From the NCBI GenBank assembly GCA_005405945.1, contig BJHW01000002.1, forward strand, positions 930,001 through 994,000: a stretch of DNA of 64,000 bases, read 5' to 3'. Positions within the stretch are counted from its first letter, which is position 1. Each line of letters opens with the position of its first letter. The DNA comes from Streptomyces violaceusniger (GTDB lineage: Bacteria > Actinomycetota > Actinomycetes > Streptomycetales > Streptomycetaceae). Under the pieces are notes generated by a model, which did no database searches, was not told the DNA's origin, and worked only from the letters and a program-made list of their open reading frames with translations. Below are positions 35,301 to 47,300 of the stretch, in pieces. The translations under genes were made by a program, and so were the position numbers.

Positions 35301-38300
35301 ATGGTGAACGTGAATGAAGCGAAGCTGGTCGAGTATCTCAAGCGCGTTTCCGCGGATCTGCACGATACGCGCCTGCGTTTGCGTGAGGTGGAGGAGCGAT
35401 ACCAGGAGCCGATCGCGGTCGTGAGCGTCGCCTGCCGGTTCCCGGGTGGGGTGAACACGCCCGAGGACCTGTGGCGGCTGGTCGTGGACGGCGTGGATGC
35501 CATCGGGGACTTCCCCACCGACCGCGGATGGGACCTCGACAGTCTCTACCACCCGGATCCGGACCACCCCGGCACCACCTATGTCCGCCGGGGCGGCTTC
35601 CTCTACGACGCCGACCGATTCGACCCGCAGTTCTTCGGCATCAGCCCGCGCGAGGCGCTCGCCACCAGCCCCCAGCAGCGACTGCTGCTGGAAACCGCCT
35701 GGGAGGCATGCGAACGGGCGGGGATCGACCCGGTGTCCCTCAAGGGCTCCCGGACGGGCGTCTACGCCGGTACGGCCACCACCGGCGGTGCCACATCGGG
35801 TGACCTTCCGCAGAAGGGATCCGAGGGATACGCGGGCAACGCACCGAGCCTGCTCTCGGGCCGGGTGTCCTACACCCTCGGCCTGGAGGGACCGGCCGTC
35901 ACGGTGGAGACGGCGTGCTCGTCCTCCCTGGTCGCGATCCATCTGGCCTGCCAGGCACTGCGGCAGGAGGAGTGCGCCCTGGCCCTGGCCGGCGGGGTGA
36001 CGGTGATGACCACGCCTGAGGTGTTCACCGGCTTCTCCCGGCAGCGGGGGCTGTCCCCGGACGGGCGGTGCAAGGCGTTCTCGGCGAACGCCGACGGAAC
36101 GGGATGGGGCGAAGGCGTCGGCCTGGTACTGCTGGAACGGCTGTCGGAGGCCCGGCGCAATGGCCATCGGGTGCTGGCGGTGATCCGCGGCTCGGCCATC
36201 AACCAGGATGGCGCCAGCAACGGATTCACCGCCCCGAACGGCCCCTCCCAGCAGCGGGTGATCCGCCAGGCCCTCGCCAGCGCCCGGCTGGCCCCGTCCG
36301 AGGTGGACGCGGTGGAGGCGCATGGCACGGGCACCACGCTCGGCGACCCGATCGAGGCCGACGCGCTGATGGCCACTTACGGCCGCGACCGGCCGGAGGA
36401 CCGGCCGCTGTGGCTCGGCTCGCTGAAGTCCAACATCGGCCATACGCAGGGCGCGGCGGGTGTGGCCGGTGTCATCAAGATGGTGATGGCCCTGCGGCAT
36501 GGCGTACTCCCGGCCACCCTCCACGCCGAGGAGCTGACGCCCCATGTGGAGTGGGACGGCGGCGGGCTGCGGCTGCTGACCGAGCCGGTGGAGTGGCCGA
36601 ACGGTGAGCGCCCGCGCCGGGCCGGGGTGTCCGCGTTCGGGATCAGCGGCACCAATGCGCATGTGATTGTGGAGCAGGCTCCTGAGGAGGAGGTGGTGGC
36701 GGTGTCTTCTGAGGTGGGTGGGGTGGTGCCGTGGGTGGTGTCGGGGCGGGGTGTGGAGGCGTTGCGGGGGCAGGCTGGGGCGTTGGCTGGGTGGGTGGGT
36801 GGGGGTTCGGGGTTGTCGGCGGTGGATGTGGGGTGGTCGTTGGTTACGGGGCGGTCGGTGTTTGAGCATCGGGCGGTGGTGGTGGGTGGTGACCGGGCGG
36901 AGCTGTTGGTGGGTGTGGAGGCGTTGGCGGGGGGTGTGGCGCATTCGGGTGTGGTGTTGTCGGGTGTTGCTGCGTTGGCGGGTGATGTGGGTCCGGTGTT
37001 GGTCTTCCCCGGTCAGGGTTCGCAGTGGGTGGGGATGGGTGCGGAGTTGCTTGAGGTGTCGTCGGTGTTCGCGGCGCGGGTGGTGGAGTGTGAGCGGGCG
37101 TTGGCGCCTTATGTGGAGTGGTCGCTTTCGGATGTGTTGCGTGGGGTGGGGGGTGCGGCGGATCTGGGGCGGGTGGATGTGGTGCAGCCGGTGTTGTGGG
37201 CGGTGATGGTGTCGTTGGCTGCGGTGTGGGCGGGGTATGGGGTGTGTCCTGTGGCGGTGGTGGGTCATAGCCAGGGTGAGATCGCGGCGGCTGTTGTCGC
37301 GGGTGTGCTGTCGTTGGAGGAGGGTGCGAGGGTTGTGGCGTTGCGGAGTAGGGCGTTGCGGCGGCTGGCCGGGGGTGGGGCGATGGCGTCGCTCGGGGTG
37401 GGTCAGGAGCGGGTGGGGCGGTTGTTGTCGGGGCTTGGTGAGCGGGCTGCTGGTGTGGGTGTGGCGGCTGTCAACGGGCCGTGTTCGACGGTGGTTTCGG
37501 GTCCGCCGGAGGGGGTGGCCGCTGTGGTGGCGGCGTGTCAGGGGGTGGGGGAGCGGGCGCGGTTGATCGAGGTGGATTATGCCTCGCATGGTCCTCAGGT
37601 GGAGGAGATCCGTGAGGAGTTGAATGGGGTTCTGGCCGGTGTGCGTCCGGTCGTCGGTGGGGCGGATGAGGTGGCGTTCTATTCGACGGTGACCGGTGGC
37701 CGGGTCGATGCGGCTGTTCTGGGTGCGGACTATTGGGTGCGGAATCTGCGGGAGCGGGTGCGGTTCGCCGATGCTGTTGAGGCGTTGCTGGCGGATGGGC
37801 ATCGGGTGTTCATCGAGGCCAGTACGCACCCCGTGCTGATCCTCGGCTTGCAGGAGACCTTCGAGCAGGCGGGTATGGACGCGGTCGCTGTGCCGACCCT
37901 GCGTCGCGACCACGGTGGTCAGACTCAACTCCTCCACTCCCTCGCCCAGGCGTTCATCGCCGGGGTCGAGGTGGATTGGAGGGCGGCGTTCCCGGCCGAC
38001 CCCACCCCTCGTACCGTCGATCTGCCCACCTACGCTTTCCAACGCCAGCGCTACTGGGCCACCGCCACCGGCGGGGCCGGCGATGTGGGTGCCGCGGGGC
38101 TACAGCGGGTGGAGCATCCGTTGGTGCGGGCGGCGGTGGGCCTGGTCGATGGCGGGCTGGTGCTGACCGGACGGGTGTCGGCCACTGGCGGTGACGGCTG
38201 GCTCGGTGACCATGTGGTCGCCGGAACGTCGCTGGTGCCGGGCGCGGCGTTGGTGGAGTGGGCGTTGCGGGCGGCCGATGAGGCGGGCTGTGGCGGCATC

Positions 38301-41300
38301 GAGGAACTGGCGCTGCAGGTGCCGTTGGTGCTGCCGGAGTCGGGCGGGCTGCGGGTGCAGATCGTGGTGGGCGAGGCCGCCGAGGACGGGCGGCGCGAGG
38401 TGCGGGTGTACTCCCGGCCCGACCGCGATGCCGAGCCCGGCGCCGATCCGGACTGGGTGTCCCATGCGGAGGGCGTCCTGAGCCCACCGACCGCGCCGAC
38501 CGCACCGGGCACGGACGAGGAACTGGCGGGAGTCTGGCCTCCCGAGGACGCGAAGCCGCTGGACCTCGAGGACTTCTACGCGCACGCCGCGGCGCAGGGC
38601 TATGCGTACGGGCCGTCGTTCCAAGGAGTGCGCGCCGTGTGGCGGGACGGTGCGGACCTGCTGGCCGAGGTGGCGCTGCCCGAGGCGGCCGGGGACGCGG
38701 ATGGATTCGGCATCCATCCGACACTGCTCGACGCCGCCCTGCATCCCATGCTGCTCGCCGCCGACATCGAGTCGGCCGACGACGGTGTGATGCGGCTGCC
38801 GTTCGCCTGGAACGGTGTGTCGTTGTGGGCCACGGGGGCGACCACCGTCCGGGTCCGGCTCTCACCCCATCAGAGCGGTGCGGCGGGTGAGCGCGGGTTG
38901 AGGGTGGTCGTGGCCGATGGCATGGGCGCCCCGGTGCTCACGGTTGACTCCCTGACGATGCGCCCCGCCGACCCCCGTCAGCTGCGGTCCGTGGGCGGAC
39001 GTGGCGTCGATGGGCTGTTCACGCTGGACTGGATCCCGATGCCCGACGTGCCGGACGCGGACGCCTCCGACACCATGGGCTGGGTCGTACTGGGCGAGGA
39101 AGCCCTGCACCTGGCCGAGGAGCCCGGACCCGGCGGCGGGGGAGTGGTGTGCCATCCGGGTCTCGAAGCGCTGGTCGCCGCGCTCGACGACGGTACGCCA
39201 CCTCCCGCGTTCGCCGTGACCTACCTGCCCGCCGACGGTGGCCCGGCGGGAGCCGGAGCCGCGGCCAGGGCGGCTGATGGCTTGGCTGCCGTCGGCCGGG
39301 CGCTGGAGCTGGTGCAGGGATGGCTGGCCGAACCGCGGCTGGCCGACGCCCGGTTGGTGGTGGTGACACGTGGCGCGACGTCGATCGGCGACCCTGACGA
39401 AGGCGGGGAATCCGACGACGGAGAGCCGAATGTGGCCGCCGCGGGGCTGTGGGGTCTGCTGCGGAGTGCGCAGGCGGAGCACCCGGACCGGTTCGTCCTC
39501 CTCGACCTTCACCAGGCCACCGCTCCGGCCGTGGGTGAGGTGGCGGATGCCGTGGTCCGTGCCGTACGGGCGGATGAGCCACAGGCGGCGCTGCGCGGCG
39601 GGCGGCTGGTGGTGCCCCGGCTGATGCGTGCGCATGCCACCGGCGGTGCCGACGAGGCGGAATCCGGCGGGCTGAGCCCTGGTGGGCTCGACCCCGACGG
39701 CACGGTGCTGATCACCGGTGGCACGGGTCTGCTGGGCGGTCTGGTGGCCGAGCATCTCGTACGTACGTGGCAGGTCGAGCATCTGGTCCTGGTCAGCCGA
39801 CGTGGCTCGGACGCGCCCGGAGCACCGGAGTTGGCCGAGCGGCTGAACGATCTCGGTGCTCAGGTGCGGATCGTCGCGGCGGATGTCACGGACGCCGATG
39901 CGGTGGCGGACGCGGTGGCCGGTATCGACCCGGCGCATCCGCTGACCGGTGTCATTCATGCGGCGGGGCTGCTGGATGACGCGGTGGTCACCTCGCAGAC
40001 GCGGGAACAGGTGGCGCGGGTGTGGGCGGCGAAGGCCACGGCGGCCGCCCATCTGCACACCGCCACGGCGGATCTTCCGCTCCGCATGTTTGTGATGTTC
40101 TCCTCGGCCGCCGGAGTCGTGGGCAACGCGGGTCAGGCCGGATACGCGGCGGCCAACGCGTTTGTCGACGCACTGGTCGCCCATCGACGGGCGCTGGGGC
40201 TGCCCGGGCTCTCCCTCGCATGGGGGCTGTGGGCGCGGGCCAGCGAGATGACCGGGCATATGGGTCGGGCGGACCTGACGCGACTGCGCGGAATGCGGCC
40301 GTTGTCGTCCGAGCGCGGGCTGGCCTTGCTGGACGCCGCATGCCGGTTCGCGAACCCGCTGACGGTGGCCGTGGACTTCGAACCGGCTGGGGTGGCCGGT
40401 GAGGATCTTCCGGCGGTGCTGCGGGGACTGGTGTCCGGACGTACCCGACGGAGGGCCGCTGAGGGGGGGTCGTCGGCCGCGGGGTTGGGTGCTGAGTTGG
40501 TGGGGTTGGATGCGGCTGGTCGGTTGGGTGTGGTGGTGGAGGTGGTGCGGGGTTGTGTGGCGGTGGTGTTGGGGTTTGGTTCGTCGGGTGAGGTGCGGGT
40601 GGATGCGGCGTTCAAGGAGTTGGGTTTTGATTCGTTGACGGCGGTGGAGTTGCGTAATCGGTTGTCGGCGGTGACGGGGTTGCGGTTGCCGGCGACGTTG
40701 GTGTTCGACTATCCGACTCCTCGGGTGCTGGCGGAGTATCTGTGCACCCGGCTGACCGGCGAGACCACAGGCGCCCGTGCTCCCCTCGCGGTGCGGGCCG
40801 ATGCGGACGACCCGGTGGCGATCATCGGCATGACCTGCCGTTTCCCGGGAGGTGCGAACTCCCCCGAAGCACTGTGGGACCTGGTCGCCTCGGGGAAGGA
40901 CGTGATCGGGGAGTTTCCCACCGGCCGCGGCTGGGACCTGGACGGGCTGTTCCATCCGGACCCTGATCACCCGGGCACCAGCTATGCGAACGAGGGTGCC
41001 TTCCTCTATGACGCCGACGCGTTCGATGCGGCGTTCTTCGGGATCAATCCGCGGGAGGCGCTGGCCACGGATCCGCAGCAGCGGTTGCTGTTGGAGGCGT
41101 CGTGGGAGGTGCTGGAGCGGGCGGGGATCGACCCGGTGTCGTTGAAGGGCAGCCCGACCGGGGTCTACGCGGGCGTGATGTACCACGACTACGCGGCCGG
41201 GCTCAGCGGCGGCGCGGATACGAAGCTCGAGGGCTATGCGATGCTCGCGGGTTCGGGCAGTGTGGTCTCGGGTCGGGTGGCGTACACGCTGGGCTTCGAG

Positions 41301-44300
41301 GGTCCGGCGGTGACGGTGGATACGGCGTGTTCGTCGTCGTTGGTGGCGATGCATCTGGCGGCGCAGGCGTTGCGGCAGGGTGAGTGCACGCTGGCGTTGG
41401 CCGGTGGGGTGACGGTGATGGCCACCCCGGATGTGTTCACCGGTTTCTCCCGCCAGAGGGGCCTGGCCCCCGATGGCCGCTGCAAGCCCTTCGCCGCTGC
41501 GGCCGATGGCACCGGCTGGGGCGAAGGTGTGGGCGTTCTGCTGCTGGAACGGCTGTCGGACGCCCGGCGCAACGGCCATGAGGTGCTGGCGGTGATCCGT
41601 GGCTCGGCGGTCAATCAGGATGGTGCGTCGAATGGGTTGACGGCGCCCAACGGCCCTTCCCAGCAGCGGGTGATCCGCCAGGCCCTGGCGAGCGCCGGGC
41701 TGTCGCCGTCCGAGGTCGATGCGGTGGAGGCGCATGGCACGGGTACCACGCTGGGTGACCCGATCGAGGCGCAGGCGCTGCTGGCCACCTACGGTCAGGA
41801 ACGCCCGGCCGAGCAACCGCTGTTGCTCGGTTCGATCAAGTCCAACATCGGGCATACGCAGGCGGCGGCGGGTGTCGCGGGCGTCATCAAGATGGTGCAG
41901 GCCATGCGCCATGGAATGCTGCCCGCCTCGCTGCACATCGATGAGCCGAGCCCGCATGTGGACTGGGAGAGCGGTGCGGTGCGGCTGTTGACCGAGGCGG
42001 TGGAGTGGTCGAACGGTGAGCGCCCGCGCCGGGCCGGGGTGTCCTCGTTCGGCGCCTCCGGCACCAACGCCCATGTGATCCTGGAGCAGGCTCCCGCCCC
42101 GCCTGAGGAGCGTGCGCCGGAGGCGGAGCCGGTCTCCTCCGACCCGGGCACGGTCTCGTGGGTGCTTTCGGCGCGGAGCGCGGAGGCGCTGCGTGGCCAG
42201 GCCGCCGCTCTGGCTGAGTGCGTGGGCGGTGCGTCCGAGCTCTCGCCCGTCGATGTGGGGTGGTCGTTGGTCACCACCCGATCGGTGTTCGGGCATCGAG
42301 CCGTGGTGGTGGGCGATGACCGGGCGGAGCTGTTGGCCGCCGTGGAGGCGTTGGCGGGCGGTGTGTCGCATCCGGGCGTGGTGCAGTCGGGTGCGGCGGC
42401 GCTGACGGGTGACGTGGGTCCGGTGCTGGTCTTCCCCGGGCAGGGTTCGCAGTGGGCCGGTATGGGTGCCGAGCTGCTGGGAGCGTCGCCCGTGTTCGCG
42501 GCCCGGGTGGCGGAGTGCGAGCGGGCACTGGCGCCCTATGTGGACTGGTCGCTCACGGATGTACTGCGCGGCGCGGAGGGCGCGGCGGATCTGGGGCGGG
42601 TGGATGTGGTCCAGCCTGTCCTGTGGGCGGTGATGGTGTCGTTGGCCGCGGTATGGGCTGGACACGGTGTACGTCCTGCGGCGGTGGTGGGGCACAGCCA
42701 AGGCGAGATCGCGGCGGCCGTCGTCGCGGGGGCGCTGTCCCTGGAGGACGGTGCCAAGGTCGTGGCGCTGCGCAGCAAGGCGTTGCGGCGGCTGGCCGGT
42801 GGCGGGGCGATGGCCTCGCTCGGCGTGGGCCAGGAGCGGGCGGGCCAACTGCTCTCCGACCTGGGGGACCAGGCCGGAGGCGTAGGTGTCGCAGCCGTCA
42901 ACGGTCCCTCGTCCACGGTGGTTTCGGGGCCGCCGGAGCAGGTGGCCGCTGTCGTGGCCGCGTGCCAGGAGGCGGGGGAGCGGGCGCGGCTCATCGAGGT
43001 GGACTACGCCTCACACGGCCCTCAAGTAGACGATATCCGTGAGGAGTTGAACGAAGCCCTGGCCGGTGTCCGCCCGCTTGATATGTCCGGTTCGGGCGCG
43101 GCGTTCTACTCGACCGTGACCGGTGGCCGGGCCGACGGCTCCCTCCTGGACACGGACTACTGGGTGCGGAATCTCCGTGAGCAGGTCCGGTTCACCGATG
43201 CCGTTCAGGCGCTCCTGGCGGACGGGCATCGGGTGTTCATCGAGGCCAGCACCCACCCCGTGCTCACCCTCGGTCTGCAGGAGACCTTCGAGGAAGCCGA
43301 GATCCCGGCCGTCACGGTGCCCACCCTGCGCCGCGACCACGGCGGCCGGGCCCAGCTCCTCCACTCGCTCGCCCAGGCGTTCACCGCCGGGGTCGACGTC
43401 GACTGGACCGCCCTGTATCCGAGCTCCCCGGCGCCCCGCGTGGTCCGTCTGCCCACCTACGCGTTCCAACGCGAGCGCTACTGGCTCGACAGCCGTGGCG
43501 GACGCGCCGGCGACCCGGCCGACCTGGGGCTGGTCTCCGCCGGCCACCCGTTGCTGGGAGCCGCCGTGGAGCTCGCCGATGGCCGTGGCCATGTGCTGAC
43601 GGGCCGGATTTCGGCGCGTACGCACACATGGCTCGGTGAACATGTGGTGGCGGACGCGGTGCTGGTCCCGGGCGCGGCGCTGGCCGAGTGGGTGCTGCGG
43701 GCGGCCGACGAGGTCGGCTGTGGCGGTGTGGATGAGCTGGCGCTGCACGTGCCGCTGGTCCTTCCGGAGTCGGGCGGGCTGCGGGTGCAGATCGCCGTGG
43801 GCGAGGCCACCGGGGACGGGCGCCGCGAGGTGCGGGTGTACTCCCGGCCCGCCGCCGGTGAAGGAGAGGCCGCCGCCACGGTATGGGTGTGCCATGCGGA
43901 GGGTGTGCTGAGCCCGCCCCCGGACCGTTCCGACGAGGCGCCGGGACTGGGCGGGGCGTGGCCTCCGGCCGGTGCGGCACCGCTCGGCGTCGAGGGGTTC
44001 TACGACCGGGTGGCGGCCTCGGGGTATGCCTACGGGCCGTCCTTCCAGGGGCTGCGGGCCGTGTGGCGGGACGGGGCCGACGTGTGCGCGGAGGTGGTCC
44101 TGCCCGAGGCCGCCGGGGAGCAGGCCGGATTCGGCATCCACCCGGCGCTGCTGGACGCCGCGCTGCATCCCGCACTGCTGATCGACCAGCTCGACACGCA
44201 TGATGACACCGGGACGACGACCGGTACGGAAGCCACCGACGGCCGGGTCTGGCTGCCGTTCGCCTGGAACGGCGTGACGTTGTGGGCGGCCGGGGCGACC

Positions 44301-47300
44301 ACGGTCCGGGTACGCCTCTCTCCCCACCAGGAGACCGTCGAGGGCGAGCGCGCACTGCGGCTGACCGTGGCCGACGCCGTCGGCGCTCCGGTGCTGACCG
44401 TCGACTCCGTGGCGATGCGGCCCGCGAGCGTCGATCAGCTGCGGGCGGCAGTGGCTCCCGGCAGCCACGCCACGGACAGTCTGTTCACCGTCGAGTGGAC
44501 TCCCCTCCCGCTCGCGGCCGGGACCGGAGAGGCAGCGGCTGAGGACGATGGCTGGGCGGTCCTGGGGGCCGGCGGCCACCCGGATCCGGCCGCGCTGGTC
44601 TCGTCCCTCGATGACGACGAGCACGTACCTCCCGTCGTTCTCGCCGATATGACCGACCTGACCGGGCCCACCGGTGACGGCGCCGAGGACGCGTCGGCCG
44701 AGGCGCTGTCGGCGACCGAACGGGCACTGGAACTGGTACGGGGCTGGCTCGCCGAACCGCGGCTGGCGGATGCCCGGTTGGTGGTGGTCACGCGAGGCGC
44801 GGTCGCCGTCGACGGCCCCGAGAGCGCCACCCGGGTGGACCTGGCAGCGGCCGCCGTATGGGGCCTCGTACGCAGCGCACAGTCGGAGAACCCCGGCCGG
44901 TTCGTCCTCCTCGACCGCGACGACGACCGCGACGACGACCGCGACGACGACCGCGGCCCCGACCCCGACCACGGCCCCGGCCACGACGTCGAAGCCGACC
45001 CGCACACCGACGCCCTGCGCATCGCCGTGGCGCGCGCCGTGGAGATGGACGAGCCTCAGCTGGCCCTGCGCGCCGGCCGGGCCCTCGTGCCCCGCCTGGT
45101 CCATGCCGGTACCGGCGGTGCGGGGCTGGTGGGCCCCGTGGCGCAGCCGGAGGCATGGCGGCTGGACACGGCGGGCACGGCGACCCTGGAGAACGTCGTA
45201 CCGGTGCCCTGCCCCGAGGTGCTGGAGCCCCTGGGCGCGGGCCGGGTGCGGATCGCCGTACGGGCCGCCGGTGTCAACTTCCGTGACGTCATGGTCGGTT
45301 TGGGCATGGTGCCCGGCCAGACCGGACTCGGTGGTGAGGGTGCCGGAGTCGTGGTGGACATCGGCCCCGAGGTGACCCATGTGTCCGTGGGCGACCGCGT
45401 CACGGGCGTCCTCGACCAGTCGTTCGGACCGTTCGCGGTCACCGACGCGCGTTTGCTGGCGCCGATCCCGGACGCATGGAGCTTCCGGCAGGCGGCGGCC
45501 GTACCGGTGGCCTATCTGACCGCCTGGTACGGACTCACGGACCTCGCCGGGCTGCGCCCCGGCGAGTCGGTGCTGATCCATGCCGCGACGGGTGGTGTGG
45601 GGACGGCCGCGGTGCGGATGGCGCGACACCTGGGCGCGGAGGTCTACGCGACGGCGAGCCCGGCGAAGCACGGGGTGCTGGAGGCGATGGGCATCGATGC
45701 GGCCCATCGGGCCTCGTCGCGCGACCTGGCCTTCGAAGAGGCGTTCCGGGAGGCCACCGGTGGCCGTGGTGTCGATGTGGTGCTCAACAGCCTCGCCGGG
45801 GAGTTCGTGGACGCCTCGCTCCGTCTCCTCCGCGAGGGCGGGCGGCTGCTGGAGATGGGCAAGACCGACATCCGCGACGCGGAGCTGATCGCGGCCGAAC
45901 ACCCCGGGGCGGCCTATCGAGCCTACGACCTGATCGCCGACGCCGGTCCGGACCGTATCGGCGAAATGCTGCGAGAGCTGGGCGAGTTGTTCGCCTCCGG
46001 TGTGCTGGAGCCGCCCCCGGTACGGGCGTGGCCGCTCAGCCGGGCGCGTGAGGCGTTGCGGTGTCTCCGTCAGGCCAGGCACACCGGCAAGCTGGTGCTG
46101 GACGTGCCCGCCCCGGTGGACCCCGAGGGCACCGTGCTCATCACCGGCGGCACCGGCACCCTCGGCGGCCGCGTGGCCGAGCACCTCGTCCGCACCTGGA
46201 ACATCCGCCATCTGCTGCTGGTGAGCCGTAGTGGCCCCGACGCACCCGGGGCGAAGGAGCTGGTGGCCCGGCTCGCCGACCTGGGCGCCGAGGCCCGGAT
46301 CGAGGCGGTGGACGTCACCGACGGCGCCGCGGTGCACGACCTCGTCGCGGGCATCGACCCAACGCACCCCCTGACCGGTGTCGTCCATGCGGCGGGTGTG
46401 CTGGACGACGCGGTGGTCACCTCGCAGACCCCGGAGCGTCTGGCGCGGGTGTGGGGGCCCAAGGCCGCGGCGGCGGCCCATCTCCACGCCGCCACCGCGC
46501 ATCTGCGGCTCGGCATGTTCGTGATGTTCTCCTCGGCCGCGGGCGTGATGGGCAGCCCGGGCCAGGCCAACTACGCGGCGGCCAACGCCTATTGTGACGC
46601 CCTGGCCGTCCACCGCCAGGCCATGGGCCTCCCGGCCGTATCGGTGGCCTGGGGGCTGTGGGCCGATGCCAGCGGTATGACCGGGCACTTGGCCGAGGCG
46701 GACCTGGCCCGGATGTCCCGCTCCGGCATCGCCGCCATGTCCGGCGTGCGGGCGCTGGGGCTGATGGACGCCGCCTGCTGGCACGGCGCCCCGCAACCCG
46801 CGGCCGTACAGCTCGACCTCCGGACCCTGGCCGCCCAGCCCGCGGAGACCCTGCCCGCCCTGCTGCGCACGCTCCTCGACAGCGGGACGACCACCCGTCG
46901 TACCGCCGCCACCGGGGCGCCCGCCGCCGGTCTGGTCGCCCAGCTCACGGCGGCGCCCGCGGAGGAGCGGCACCGGATCCTGCTCACGCTGGTGCGCACG
47001 CAGGCCGCCGCGGTCCTGGGCCACACCGACGCCGGGGCGGTGTCCGGTGACACCCCGTTCAAGGACCTGGGCTTCGACTCGCTGACCGGTGTCGAACTGC
47101 GCAACCGGCTCGCCGCCGCCACCGGGCTGCGGCTGCCCGCCACCGTCGTCTTCAGGCATCCGACGCCCTCGGCCATCGCCGCCGAACTGCGGACGCGGCT
47201 GTGCCCCGCGCAGGCGGACACCTCGGCCCCGGTCTTCGGCGAGCTGGAGCGGCTGGAGGCGGCCATGGCGGGGCTCGGTGCCCACGACGAGGCCCGCGGC

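Larger units (their letters stand above)
40800..47200 (+). other. PKS module 8: methylmalonyl, fully reducing
   Basis: Domains: KS 40800-42080, AT 42420-43330 (GHSQGE, YASH 43005-43016), DH 43540-44420 (HVVADAVLVP), ER 45170-46090 with Val at codon 45309-45311, KR 46130-46800 (LDD, QANYAAAN), ACP 46960-47190. It adds C14 (methyl) and reduces C15 in the nigericin model. The V-type ER predicts the opposite methyl configuration to modules 2 and 4. Confidence 0.85.

Noticed and set aside
31479..38042. Very long open frame on the minus strand, opposite the modules 6-7 PKS
   Set aside because: It is antisense to well-supported KS/AT/DH domains. Its composition (His, Arg, Gln, Pro-rich, no domains) is the usual artefact of high third-position GC.
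44913..44955. Short regular repeats as a CRISPR array
   Set aside because: Units are 12-21 bp, direct and contiguous with no spacers, and they encode linker peptides in frame.
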